Below, in pieces: positions 40,294 to 48,703 of a DNA stretch of 64,000 bases (position 1 is the first letter of the stretch; the number at the start of each line of letters is the position of its first letter). The stretch comes from Scandinavium sp002470465 (GTDB lineage Bacteria; Pseudomonadota; Gammaproteobacteria; Enterobacterales; Enterobacteriaceae), in the NCBI RefSeq assembly GCF_040750395.1, contig NZ_JBFLVD010000018.1:62001-126000 (forward strand), written 5' to 3'. The position numbers were made by a program, and so were the translations under genes. The notes under the pieces were generated by a model. It was not told where the DNA came from and did no database searches. It saw only the letters and a list, made by a program, of their open reading frames with translations.

Positions 40294-42627
40294 TTGGCCA
40301 ACTCATCCGCAACAAAAACCGTTCTGACCGCCGCCCACTGGGGGCCGATGCTGGTCGACACCGACGGCGACACCGTACTGGCCTCGCGCGGCGCGCTTTC
40401 CGGCACGTTTGAAAACTCCCTGCAAAGCGTGGTGCGGGATCAGGTGCACAGTAAAACGCGCGTCCGTTACCCGATGGTGCGCAAAGGATTTCTGGCTTCG
40501 CCAGAAAATCCGCAGGGCGTGCGCGGAGAGGATGAGTTTGTTCGGGTGAGCTGGGATGAGGCCCTGGATCTGATCCACACGCAGCATAAAAGAATTCGTG
40601 AAACCTACGGCCCGGCGTCGATTTTCGCGGGCTCCTACGGCTGGCGTTCGAACGGGGTGTTACACAAAGCCGCCACGCTGCTGCAGCGCTATATGAGCCT
40701 GGCGGGTGGTTATACCGGGCATTTGGGGGATTACTCCACCGGGGCGGCGCAGGCGATTATGCCTTACGTCGTTGGCGGCAATGAGGTCTATCAGCAGCAG
40801 ACCAGCTGGCCGATGATTCTGGAACATACCGACGTGGTGGTGCTGTGGAGCGCCAACCCGCTCAATACGCTTAAGATTGCCTGGAACGCCTCCGATGAGC
40901 AGGGCATTACCTTCTTCGACAGGCTGCGGAGCAGCGGCAAACGGCTGATCTGCATCGATCCGATGCGATCGGAAACCGTCGATTTCTTCGGGGAGTCGGT
41001 GGAGTGGATTGCCCCGCATATGGGCACCGACGTGGCGCTGATGCTCGGAATAGCGCATACGCTGGTGGAAAACGGCTGGCATGATACGGCGTTCCTGGAA
41101 CGCTGCACTACGGGCTATGAACAGTTTGCGCTTTACCTGACGGGTGAGCGCGACGGCGTGGCGAAAACCGCCGAGTGGGCGGAAGAAGTTTGCGGCGTAA
41201 AGGCAGCCAAAATCCGCGAACTGGCGAAGCTGTTCCATGAAAATACCACCATGCTGATGTCCGGCTGGGGCATGCAGCGTCAGCAGTTTGGTGAGCAAAA
41301 GCACTGGATGCTGGTCACGCTGGCGGCGATGCTCGGGCAAATCGGCACGCCGGGAGGTGGTTTTGGGCTTTCGTACCACTTTGCCAACGGCGGCAACCCG
41401 ACGCGTCGTGCGGCGGTGCTGGCCTCAATGCAGGGCTGCGTGAAAGGCGGAACGGATGCCGTCGATAAAATCCCGGTGGCGCGCATTGTGGAAGCGCTGG
41501 AAAACCCGGGTGCGCCCTACCAGCACAACGGCATGGACCGCCATTTCCCGGATATTCGTTTCGTCTGGTGGTGCGGCGGGGCCAACTTTACCCATCATCA
41601 GGATACCAACCGCCTGATTCGCGCCTGGCAAAAACCGGAGCTGGTGGTCATTTCCGAATGCTTCTGGACCGCGGCCGCGCGCCATGCGGATATCGTTTTA
41701 CCGGCGACGACCTCGTTCGAGCGCAATGATTTGACCATGACCGGCGACTACAGCAACCAGCATCTGGTGCCGATGAAGCGCGTGGTGCCACCGCGCGACG
41801 AGGCGCGGGATGATTTAGAGGTGTTTGCCGAACTCAGCGAGCGCTGGGAAGCGGGCGGCCGCGAACGTTTTACCGAAGGGAAAAGCGATCTCGAATGGTT
41901 AGAGACCTTCTATGAGATAGCCGGACAGCGCGGTGCCAGCCAACAGGTGACGCTGCCGCCGTTCCGTGAATTCTGGGAAGCGAATGCGCTTATTGAAATG
42001 CCGGAGAGCGAACAGAGCGCGCAGTTCATCCGCTTCGCGGCCTTCCGCAAGGATCCTCAGGCCAACCCGCTGAAAACAGACAGCGGCAGGATTGAAATCT
42101 ATTCGCAGCGCATCGCCGGATTCGGCTATGCCGACTGTCCGGGGCACCCGACGTGGCTTGAGCCTGACGAGTGGCACGGCAATGCGCAGCCCGGCCAGCT
42201 TCAGCTGTTGTCTGCACATCCGGCGCACCGTTTGCACAGCCAGCTCAATCACACCTCCCTGCGTGAGAAGTATGCCGTGGCGGGGCGCGAGCCTTTGACG
42301 TTAAATCCTGAAGACGCCAGGGCGCGCGGCATCAGCGATGGCGATCTGGTGCGCGTCTGGAACTCACGCGGGCAGGTGCTGGCCGGAGCGGTGGTGTCCG
42401 GGGGGATCCGACCGGGCGTGATTTGCCTGCACGAAGGCGCGTGGCCGGATCTGGATCGTGAGGCCGGTGGCATCTGCAAAAACGGCGCGGTGAACGTGCT
42501 GACCAAAGACATCCCCAGCTCGAAGCTGGGGAACGGCTGTGCGGGGAATACGGCGCTGGTGTGGCTGGAGAAATACCACGGGCCGTGGCTTCCGCTTACG
42601 GCATTCGATCCGCCTGCCAGCGCATAA
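40294..42627 (+). CDS. bisC: Biotin sulfoxide reductase
   Basis: BisC is a cytoplasmic Mo-bis(MGD) enzyme that reduces biotin sulfoxide, and methionine-S-sulfoxide, without a signal peptide. The 777 residues equal E. coli BisC. The DMSO/TMAO reductase family pattern runs from VRYPMVRKGFLASPENPQGVRG and FAGSYGWRSNGVLHKAATLLQRYMSLAGGYTGHLGDYSTGA to the C-terminal molybdopterin dinucleotide domain (LQLLSAHPAHRLHSQLNHTSLR, GVICLHEGAWPD, GNGCAGNTALVWLEKY). The start is TTG 40294 (MANSSATK), preceded by AGGAG and colinear with the E. coli MANSS start. Its 3' end overlaps convergent yiaC by 32 bp. Confidence 0.97.
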   Translation: MANSSATKTVLTAAHWGPMLVDTDGDTVLASRGALSGTFENSLQSVVRDQVHSKTRVRYPMVRKGFLASPENPQGVRGEDEFVRVSWDEALDLIHTQHKRIRETYGPASIFAGSYGWRSNGVLHKAATLLQRYMSLAGGYTGHLGDYSTGAAQAIMPYVVGGNEVYQQQTSWPMILEHTDVVVLWSANPLNTLKIAWNASDEQGITFFDRLRSSGKRLICIDPMRSETVDFFGESVEWIAPHMGTDVALMLGIAHTLVENGWHDTAFLERCTTGYEQFALYLTGERDGVAKTAEWAEEVCGVKAAKIRELAKLFHENTTMLMSGWGMQRQQFGEQKHWMLVTLAAMLGQIGTPGGGFGLSYHFANGGNPTRRAAVLASMQGCVKGGTDAVDKIPVARIVEALENPGAPYQHNGMDRHFPDIRFVWWCGGANFTHHQDTNRLIRAWQKPELVVISECFWTAAARHADIVLPATTSFERNDLTMTGDYSNQHLVPMKRVVPPRDEARDDLEVFAELSERWEAGGRERFTEGKSDLEWLETFYEIAGQRGASQQVTLPPFREFWEANALIEMPESEQSAQFIRFAAFRKDPQANPLKTDSGRIEIYSQRIAGFGYADCPGHPTWLEPDEWHGNAQPGQLQLLSAHPAHRLHSQLNHTSLREKYAVAGREPLTLNPEDARARGISDGDLVRVWNSRGQVLAGAVVSGGIRPGVICLHEGAWPDLDREAGGICKNGAVNVLTKDIPSSKLGNGCAGNTALVWLEKYHGPWLPLTAFDPPASA

Positions 42628-43036
42628 GCCAGGTCGGCTGCTGAGTGTCATCCTGCCATGCGCTGTCTTCAATACGAAAGCCCTGCGCATGGTAGAAATT
42701 CACTGCCCGGCTGTTCTTCTGGTACACCTCAAGGCTTAAATCCGGGTAGCGGTCGCAGATAAATGCGAGTAGCGCCCGGCCAATGCCGCGCCCGATGCTG
42801 TCAGGGGCGACAAACAGCGCCCCAATAAAGCGCTGATCCATCACGCTGATGAAGCCTTTCACGTTGCCTTCCTCTTCCCAGACCCACGTGTGCGAGGCGG
42901 GAAAATAGACGTCGCGCACCAGCGGCTCGCTGTCATGCCAGTAGCTTTCTTCAATAAACGGATGGGCATAGATGGTGCTTTCGAGCCACAGCGCCAGCAA
43001 AGGGCTGCGATCGTTATTTTGCCATTTGCGGATCAT
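42596..43036 (-). CDS. yiaC: GNAT acetyltransferase YiaC
   Basis: A 146-residue GNAT-fold N-acetyltransferase, same length as E. coli YiaC, reported there to acetylate protein lysines. The acetyl-CoA binding motif is ALFVAPDSIGRGIGRALLAFI. Other conserved parts are LWLESTIYAHPFIEESYW, WVWEEEGNVKGFISVMD and LEVYQKNSRAVNFYHAQGFRI. Of two adjacent ATGs, 43036 keeps E. coli length and has GGAGG five bases away. It overlaps the end of tag by 23 bases, forming a tag-yiaC operon. Confidence 0.94.
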   Translation of the reverse strand: MIRKWQNNDRSPLLALWLESTIYAHPFIEESYWHDSEPLVRDVYFPASHTWVWEEEGNVKGFISVMDQRFIGALFVAPDSIGRGIGRALLAFICDRYPDLSLEVYQKNSRAVNFYHAQGFRIEDSAWQDDTQQPTWLMRWQADRMP

Positions 43037-43595
43037 CATCGCCTCCGGGATAGCAGAAGCAGCCGGTAATATGGTCGTTGACCAGTCCGCAGGCCTGCAT
43101 AAAGGAGTAGCAAATCGTGGTGCCGACAAATTTGAAGCCGCGCTTTTTCAGCGCCTTCGACAGCGCATCCGAGGCGGGCGTGCTGGTGGGGATTTCAGCG
43201 AGGCTGGCGGCATGGCTCACCTGCGCGTGGTTATCGACAAATGACCAGACGAAATCCGCGAAGTCTTCGCCGTTGGCCTGCATCGCCAGATAAGCGCGGG
43301 CGTTGCCGATAATGGCCTGAATTTTCCCGCGGTGGCGAATGATACCCGCGTTGAGCACCAGTTTCTCTACGTCGGCTTCGTCCATAGCGGCGACTTTTAC
43401 CGGATCAAAGTGGTGGAATGCTTCGCGGTAGTTTTCACGCTTTTTCAGCACCGTTATCCACGAAAGCCCGGCCTGCTGGCCTTCAAGGCAGATCATTTCA
43501 AACAGCTTTTGGTTATCCCTCTGAGCTACGCCCCATTCGCTATCGTGGTAAGCCATGTAAAGCGGGTCTGTACTTACCCAACCGCAACGTTCCAT
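43014..43595 (-). CDS. tag: DNA-3-methyladenine glycosylase I
   Basis: Tag excises 3-methyladenine from alkylated DNA. The 193 residues start at ATG 43595 (MERCGWVSTDPLYMAYHD) with GGGAGA upstream; an upstream extension is not conserved. Zinc ligands Cys4 and His17 are visible, with the matching His and Cys in LVNDHITGCFCYPGG. The catalytic-pocket Glu38 lies in CLEGQQAGLSWITVLKKRENYR. KKRGFKFVGTTICYSFMQA is nearly identical to E. coli. First gene of tag-yiaC. Confidence 0.97.
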   Translation of the reverse strand: MERCGWVSTDPLYMAYHDSEWGVAQRDNQKLFEMICLEGQQAGLSWITVLKKRENYREAFHHFDPVKVAAMDEADVEKLVLNAGIIRHRGKIQAIIGNARAYLAMQANGEDFADFVWSFVDNHAQVSHAASLAEIPTSTPASDALSKALKKRGFKFVGTTICYSFMQACGLVNDHITGCFCYPGGDDDPQMAK

Positions 43596-43739
43596 CTGAT
43601 TCTCCCACTTTTTTGATGTCTCTGAAGAAATGTACAACCTGCCTTGACGACAGAAATAAAATGGCAATATTTAGTAATACGCAGTTGCGAAAAAAATCAT
43701 AACAACAATGCCGGGTTCGGCTCTTTCGGAGTCGCAAAA

Positions 43740-44450
43740 ATGATCGTTAAGAATTGCAATGGCTTTCGGGGTTGTGTCTACCCGGCTTCTGTTTTTGTGT
43801 GGATGTCTTTTGTGACATCGGCATTCGCCTGGCAACAGGAATATATCGTTTCTGACCCGCAAAGTAATACGCCTGAACGCTATACCTGGGATAGCGATCA
43901 CCAACCGCGTTATGACGACATTCTCGCGGAACGCATCAGCGCCGCGCAAATGCAGCCTGGCGTTGCCGTGAATCATCCTGATGAGACTCCGCTGGACGCC
44001 ACGCGCACGTTAAGCGTGGGCTGGAATATTCCCTTAAGCGCGATGTTCACCACCGGCCCGGTGGCAAGCTGGCATTATGACGGCTCGGCGACTTCTGTCT
44101 GGAATGAATTTGGCGACAGCGATACCAGCACCACGGCGCTGACCGATCCGATGTGGCACGCCAGCATCAGCACGCTCGGCTGGCGCTTTGACTCGCAGCC
44201 GCTGTGGGGCGTGCATCCCTGGGCGCAAATTAGCTACAACCAGCAGTTTGGCGAGAACCAGTGGAAGTCGCAATCGGGCCTGAACCGGACGCCTACTTCC
44301 ACGCAGGACGGCAACTGGGTTGACGTTACGGTTGGGGCCGATATGCTTTTAAATCAGAACGTTGCAGCCTATGCTGCCTTATCTCAGGCGGATAACATGA
44401 GCGTCAGCGCCAACTATCTCTACGTTATGGGCGTCAGCGCTCGTTTCTAA
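43740..44450 (+). CDS. yhjY: YhjY-like outer-membrane beta-barrel protein
   Basis: A 236-residue exported protein. Signal peptide: VYPASVFVWMSFVTSAFA, cleaving before WQQEYIVSDPQ. The rest has alternating strands and ends in VSANYLYVMGVSARF with a terminal aromatic, typical of outer-membrane barrels and autotransporter beta-domains. Location between tag and yhjX matches E. coli yhjY. The function is unknown. I choose ATG 43740 (MIVKNCNGF) with GGAG upstream; a 32-residue extension overlaps tag upstream sequence. Confidence 0.8.
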   Translation: MIVKNCNGFRGCVYPASVFVWMSFVTSAFAWQQEYIVSDPQSNTPERYTWDSDHQPRYDDILAERISAAQMQPGVAVNHPDETPLDATRTLSVGWNIPLSAMFTTGPVASWHYDGSATSVWNEFGDSDTSTTALTDPMWHASISTLGWRFDSQPLWGVHPWAQISYNQQFGENQWKSQSGLNRTPTSTQDGNWVDVTVGADMLLNQNVAAYAALSQADNMSVSANYLYVMGVSARF

Positions 44451-44578
44451 CATTTCATAAACGCTTTTAGCACACTTTTATTCCCATCTTATTACAATGA
44501 TGACGCGCTTTAGCGTGATAGTGACCGCTCACGTTCGTACTTTTTTCTTTTCGGCAATGTCATTCATTCTGCATTCAG
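44451..44578. other. yhjY-yhjX intergenic region, first part
   Basis: No gene. A GGCAATGTCAT (44553-44563) lies upstream of the tandem YpdB-type site and may be a weaker third copy. Confidence 0.3.
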
Positions 44579-44609
44579 TGCATTTCATTCCGCGCTGGCG
44601 GCAGTTCAT
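44579..44609 (+). promoter_or_regulatory. YpdB-type tandem binding site of yhjX
   Basis: TGCATTTCAT (44579-44588), 11 bp, and GGCAGTTCAT (44600-44609) match the direct repeat GGCATTTCAT-N11-GGCATTTCAT bound by the response regulator YpdB in the E. coli yhjX promoter, with one mismatch per copy. It lies 74 bp before the yhjX ATG. This predicts pyruvate-responsive activation by YpdAB. Confidence 0.8.
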
Positions 44610-44682
44610 GCCTTTTTTAACCTGCCATGAAGTGCACTTCGTTATTTTAAGCAGCAGTTAATCTTCATAAGGCAACTCTGCG

Positions 44683-45885
44683 ATGAACGCTGCAATCCGT
44701 CCTTCTACCCGCTGGCTGACGCTGATCGGGACCATCATCACCCAGTTTGCGCTGGGGTCAGTTTATACCTGGAGCCTGTTTAACGGCGCGCTGTCCACCA
44801 AGCTGGATGAACCGGTAAGCCAGGTGGCGTTTTCCTTCGGTCTGCTGAGCCTGGGTCTGGCGATTTCGTCCTCCGTGGCCGGTAAGTTACAGGAACGATT
44901 TGGCGTGAAGCGTGTGACCATGGCGTCCGGCATTCTACTTGGCGTCGGTTTCTTCCTCACCGCCCATGCCAATAACCTGATGATGCTGTGGCTGAGCGCC
45001 GGTGTGTTGGTGGGGCTGGCGGACGGAGCAGGGTATCTGCTGACGCTCTCCAACTGCGTTAAGTGGTTCCCGGAGCGCAAAGGGCTGATTTCGGCGTTCT
45101 CCATCGGCGCCTATGGCCTCGGTAGCCTCGGCTTCAAGTTTATCGACAGCCAGCTGCTGGCAAGCGTTGGTCTTGAGAAGACCTTTATGATCTGGGGCGC
45201 AATTGTGCTGGTGATGATTGTCTTCGGCGCGACGCTGATGAAAGACGCCCCGCTGCAGGAAGTGAAAACCCATAACGGCGTAGTAGATAACGACTTCACG
45301 CTGGCACAGTCGATGCGTAAACCGCAGTACTGGATGCTGGCGGTAATGTTCCTGACTGCCTGCATGAGCGGCCTGTACGTGATTGGCGTGGCGAAAGATA
45401 TTGCGCAGAGCATGGTCCATCTCGACGTGATGACCGCGGCAAATGCGGTGACGGTGATTTCCATCGCTAACCTGAGCGGCCGTCTGGTGCTCGGTATTCT
45501 TTCCGATAAAATCGCCCGCATTCGTGTGATTACAATTGGTCAGGTGATTTCGCTGGTGGGTATGGCGGCGCTGCTGTTCGCTCCGCTGAATGCCGTGAGC
45601 TTCTTTGCCGCGATTGCCTGCGTGGCATTTAACTTTGGCGGCACCATTACCGTGTTCCCGTCGCTGGTCAGCGAATTCTTCGGTCTGAACAATCTGGCAA
45701 AAAACTATGGCGTGATTTATCTCGGTTTCGGGATTGGCAGCATCTGTGGTTCCATCATCGCGTCGCTGTTCGGTGGGTTCTACGTGACGTTCTGCGTGAT
45801 CTTCGCGCTGCTGATTCTGTCTCTGGCGCTGTCCAGCACCATTCGTCAGCCAAACCGTGAGACGCTGCAGGAGGCGCACGCCTGA
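44683..45885 (+). CDS. yhjX: MFS transporter YhjX
   Basis: A 400-residue, 12-helix MFS protein of the oxalate/formate antiporter type. E. coli YhjX (402) is the main YpdAB target and is induced by extracellular pyruvate; its substrate is not firmly settled. Clear family parts: FALGSVYTWSLFNGALSTKLDEPVSQVAFSFGLLSLGLAISSSVAGKLQERFGVKR, LTLSNCVKWFPERKGLISAFSIGAYGLGSLGFKF and NYGVIYLGFGIGSICGSIIAS. ATG 44683 has AAGGCAA upstream. Confidence 0.93.
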   Translation: MNAAIRPSTRWLTLIGTIITQFALGSVYTWSLFNGALSTKLDEPVSQVAFSFGLLSLGLAISSSVAGKLQERFGVKRVTMASGILLGVGFFLTAHANNLMMLWLSAGVLVGLADGAGYLLTLSNCVKWFPERKGLISAFSIGAYGLGSLGFKFIDSQLLASVGLEKTFMIWGAIVLVMIVFGATLMKDAPLQEVKTHNGVVDNDFTLAQSMRKPQYWMLAVMFLTACMSGLYVIGVAKDIAQSMVHLDVMTAANAVTVISIANLSGRLVLGILSDKIARIRVITIGQVISLVGMAALLFAPLNAVSFFAAIACVAFNFGGTITVFPSLVSEFFGLNNLAKNYGVIYLGFGIGSICGSIIASLFGGFYVTFCVIFALLILSLALSSTIRQPNRETLQEAHA

Positions 45886-45936
45886 TTTCACCGCTTTTTA
45901 TCCGCGAGTAATACATTCACGGAATAAATCTTCCCT

Positions 45937-45970
45937 CGGGGGGCAATTATTTTTGTAAATATTGCCCCCG
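45937..45970 (+). terminator. Hairpin after yhjX
   Basis: GGGGGCAAT and ATTGCCCCC (9 bp, plus an outer C-G pair and one bulged G) enclose a 13-base loop, 52 bp after the yhjX stop. No T-run follows, so it may be a 3'-end stabiliser rather than a true terminator. Confidence 0.45.
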
Positions 45971-46080
45971 ATCGCATTTCCTGATGACACTTTTCCCGCA
46001 TGTCATGGTCTACTTGTTGCGCTTATAGACGTTTCTCATAACTGTTTCTTACGCGATTCCTTAATCTGCTTACCGTCATG

Positions 46081-46102
46081 CCGACGGCTAAGTCGGTTTT
46101 TT
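46081..46102 (+). terminator. Terminator-like hairpin in eptB leader
   Basis: CCGAC, loop GGCTAA and GTCGG are followed by TTTTTT, only 28 bp before the eptB ATG. It is either the end of a short upstream transcript or an attenuator in the eptB leader. The 5-bp stem makes strength uncertain. Confidence 0.5.
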
Positions 46103-46129
46103 ATACCCCTTTTCCCAGGGTTTGCTTGC

Positions 46130-47812
46130 ATGAATTACATTAAATCGTTAACGCAACAGCGGCTGTGCTTGTTCCTGGCGCTGTATATCGGCCTGTTCCT
46201 GAACGGTGCCGTGCTCATCAGACGCCTGATGGGCTACCTTGAAGATCTGACGGTCAGAAATGGGATTTTTGCCGTCATCGAAATCTTTGGTTCGGTTCTC
46301 GCTACCTTCTTCCTGTTACGACTGCTCTCGCTTTTTGGCCGCCGTCCCTGGAAGGTGCTGGCCTCGCTTGTGGTGGTGATTTCCGCCGCCGCCAGCTACT
46401 ACATGACGTTTATGAACGTGGTGATTGGCTACGGTATCGTTGCTTCTGTCATGACTACCGACATCGATTTGTCCAAAGAAGTGGTAGGGCGCGGCCTGAT
46501 GATGTGGACCGTGCTGGCAAGCCTGCCGCCGCTGTTCTTCATCTGGAGCAACCGCTGCCGTTACACGCTGCTGCGTCAGCTTCGCACCCGCGGTCAGCGC
46601 CTGCGGAATATCGCCGTGGTGGTGATGGCAGGGCTGCTGGTCTGGGCACCGATTCGGGTCATGGAGCAGCAGCAGAAGAAAATCGAAAAAGCCACCGGCG
46701 TGGATATGCCAAGCTACGGCGGCGTAGTGGCGAACTCTTATTTGCCCTCGAACTGGCTCTCAGCACTGGGCCTGTATGCCTGGGCACAGGTGGATGAATC
46801 TACGGATAACAAATCCCTGATCAACCCGGCGAAGAAATTCACCTATGTGGCGCCGGGCCATGAGCTGGATGACACCTATGTGGTGTTTATCATCGGCGAA
46901 ACCACCCGCTGGGATCACATGGGGATTCTGGGTTATGACCGGAACACCACGCCAAAATTAGCGCAGGAGAAAAACCTGGTCGCCTATCGCGGCTACTCCT
47001 GCGATACCGCAACGAAGCTCTCTTTACGCTGTATGTTTGTCCGTCAGGGCGGCGCGGATGATAATCCACAGCGAACCCTGAAAGAGCAGAATGTCTTTGC
47101 CGTTCTGAAGCAGCTTGGTTTCAGTTCCGACTTGTTCGCGATGCAGAGTGAGATGTGGTTCTACAGTAATACCATGGCCGATAACATTGCCTACCGCGAG
47201 CAGATCGGCGCCGAGCCGCGCAACCGTGGCAAAGATGTGGACGACATGCTGTTGCTGAACGAGATGTCCCGCTCGCTGGAAGGGCATCCTAAAGGTAAGC
47301 ATTTGATAATCCTGCACACTAAAGGATCTCACTACAGCTACTATCAGCGCTACACCCGTGATTTCGCTAAATGGGGGCCTGAGTGCGTGGGGATTAACAA
47401 AAACTGCAGCAAGCAGGAGCTGATGAACGCCTACGACAACTCGGTGCTGTATATCGATACCTTTATCAGTCGTGTGTTTGACCAACTGCGGGATAAAAAG
47501 GCGATCGTGTTCTATGCCGCCGACCATGGTGAATCCATCAACGAGCAGGAGCATCTGCACGGTACGCCGCGCAAGCTCGCGCCGCCGGAGCAGTTCCGCG
47601 TGCCGATGCTGGTCTGGATGTCGGATAAGTATCGTGAAAACCCGGCGAATGAACAGGCGTTCCAGCATCTGAAAGCGCAGGCTGAAATGAAGGTTCCGCG
47701 TCGCCATGTGGAGCTTTACGACACCATAATGGGCTGCCTCGGATACACCTCGCCGGACGGCGGTATCAACGAAAACAGCAACTGGTGCCGCGTTCCGGCA
47801 GGCGGGAAATAG
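46130..47812 (+). CDS. eptB: Kdo(2)-lipid A phosphoethanolamine 7''-transferase
   Basis: EptB adds phosphoethanolamine to the outer Kdo of LPS at the inner membrane. The 560 residues (563 in E. coli) start with about five membrane helices (to about 165). A periplasmic sulfatase-like domain follows, with the threonine nucleophile in VVFIIGETTRWDHMGILGYDRNTTPKL and the metal-site motifs HTKGSH and YAADHGESINEQEHLHGTP. ATG 46130 (MNYIKSLTQQRL) is colinear with E. coli; a 56-residue upstream extension is not. In E. coli, sigmaE drives eptB and MgrR and ArcZ repress it. A terminator-like hairpin sits in the leader. Confidence 0.96.
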   Translation: MNYIKSLTQQRLCLFLALYIGLFLNGAVLIRRLMGYLEDLTVRNGIFAVIEIFGSVLATFFLLRLLSLFGRRPWKVLASLVVVISAAASYYMTFMNVVIGYGIVASVMTTDIDLSKEVVGRGLMMWTVLASLPPLFFIWSNRCRYTLLRQLRTRGQRLRNIAVVVMAGLLVWAPIRVMEQQQKKIEKATGVDMPSYGGVVANSYLPSNWLSALGLYAWAQVDESTDNKSLINPAKKFTYVAPGHELDDTYVVFIIGETTRWDHMGILGYDRNTTPKLAQEKNLVAYRGYSCDTATKLSLRCMFVRQGGADDNPQRTLKEQNVFAVLKQLGFSSDLFAMQSEMWFYSNTMADNIAYREQIGAEPRNRGKDVDDMLLLNEMSRSLEGHPKGKHLIILHTKGSHYSYYQRYTRDFAKWGPECVGINKNCSKQELMNAYDNSVLYIDTFISRVFDQLRDKKAIVFYAADHGESINEQEHLHGTPRKLAPPEQFRVPMLVWMSDKYRENPANEQAFQHLKAQAEMKVPRRHVELYDTIMGCLGYTSPDGGINENSNWCRVPAGGK

Positions 47813-47902
47813 CGGGCTGGCGAGTTTCTCGCCGATCGACCTGGCTTTTGGCGAAAAGGGATTGACGGGGTAGCATCGCAGCAGTAAGATGCGCTCCGCA
47901 TT

Positions 47903-47979
47903 CGGCGAGTAGCGCAGCTTGGTAGCGCAACTGGTTTGGGACCAGTGGGTCGGAGGTTCGAATCCTCTCTCGCCGACCA
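47903..47979 (+). tRNA. tRNA-Pro, anticodon UGG
   Basis: 77 nt with a full cloverleaf: acceptor CGGCGAG/CTCGCCG, D-arm GCGCAGCTTGGTAGCGC, anticodon stem ACTGG-TTTGGGA-CCAGT with anticodon TGG, T-arm CGGAGGTTCGAATCCTC, encoded ACCA end. From memory the sequence equals E. coli proM (UGG). In E. coli the gene at this place, between eptB and dppA, is proK with anticodon CGG and a different anticodon and acceptor stem. The locus therefore carries another proline isoacceptor. A strong terminator follows. Confidence 0.97.
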
Positions 47980-47985
47980 CATTTG

Positions 47986-48013
47986 AAAAGCCGCTCTTTT
48001 GAGCGGCTTTTTT
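47986..48013 (+). terminator. Terminator of the tRNA-Pro gene
   Basis: AAAAGCCGCTC, TTTT and GAGCGGCTTTT form an 11-bp hairpin followed by TT, 6 bp after the tRNA 3' end. Confidence 0.93.
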
Positions 48014-48053
48014 ACAACTGTAGCTTGACGAGGATGAGAAGCTCCGGGGCTAT

Positions 48054-48134
48054 CGTCGGGTGGCGGCTTCGCCTTACCCGACCTACGAAACTGCGGCCTT
48101 TGTAGGCCCGTGCAAACGCAGTGCCGCCGGGCAA
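48054..48134. repeat. REP/BIME element downstream of tRNA-Pro
   Basis: Facing REP units (CGTCGGGTGGCGGCTTCGCC... and TAGGCCCGTGCAAACGCAG...GCCGCCGGGC forms) lie just past the tRNA terminator. Confidence 0.75.
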
Positions 48135-48703
48135 TATGAGCAGAATAGCAAAAACCCCCTGTTCACCCCACATCCCGCCGTCAGCTCACCGTTTTGTGAC
48201 ATATTCCATTGTATTTTTTTATATTTGATAAGCTCAAATCTTGCGTTACTTATGGATAAGCTCAGCATTTTCACCTGTGCGTTTTAACGTTCACGCTATT
48301 AATCGCTCAGATAATCGCCATTCTGCCAGAAATTTTTAGTATTTCGCGCAATTGTTAATCACTGGTTATTGCAAGGTGTGAAGATGATTGTGCTGCTGTT
48401 AAGCGCGTAGCATAAATTTCCCTGCTGAAAATACCCTGTCGAAGTTTTTTTAATCTTTGTCAGTGGTTTCTCACCGCTGATGTAAATCCCGGTTACCTGT
48501 ATTGACGTTTGCACATCTTGTTGACAGATTGTAGGGCATGAGGGGCATTTCAGGGAGAATCTGCGCTGCTACTCAGCCGCTCTTCTGAAAGGAATCTCCA
48601 ACCCTTTTAACGCCTTCGGGCACTACCGACCAGACCGGGTAAAAAATAAATAAAGGCCTGGCGGAAATACACAACAAACAAACATCACATTTGGAGCAGA
48701 ATA
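48135..48703 (+). promoter_or_regulatory. dppA upstream region with GcvB-type target
   Basis: 569 bp before dppA with no supported gene. TTGACG (48504-48509) and TTGACA (48520-48525) are candidate -35 elements, with no clear matching -10. The C/A-rich stretch ACACAACAAACAAACATCAC (about 48670-48688), ending just before the GGAGCAG ribosome-binding site, corresponds to the site where GcvB sRNA pairs with dppA mRNA in E. coli and Salmonella. Repression in peptide-rich medium is expected. The first half is A+T-rich. Confidence 0.7.

Noticed and set aside
48384..48410. Eight-codon hydrophobic leader-like frame upstream of dppA
   Set aside because: It lies about 290 bp before dppA, probably upstream of the transcription start, with no attenuator nearby.
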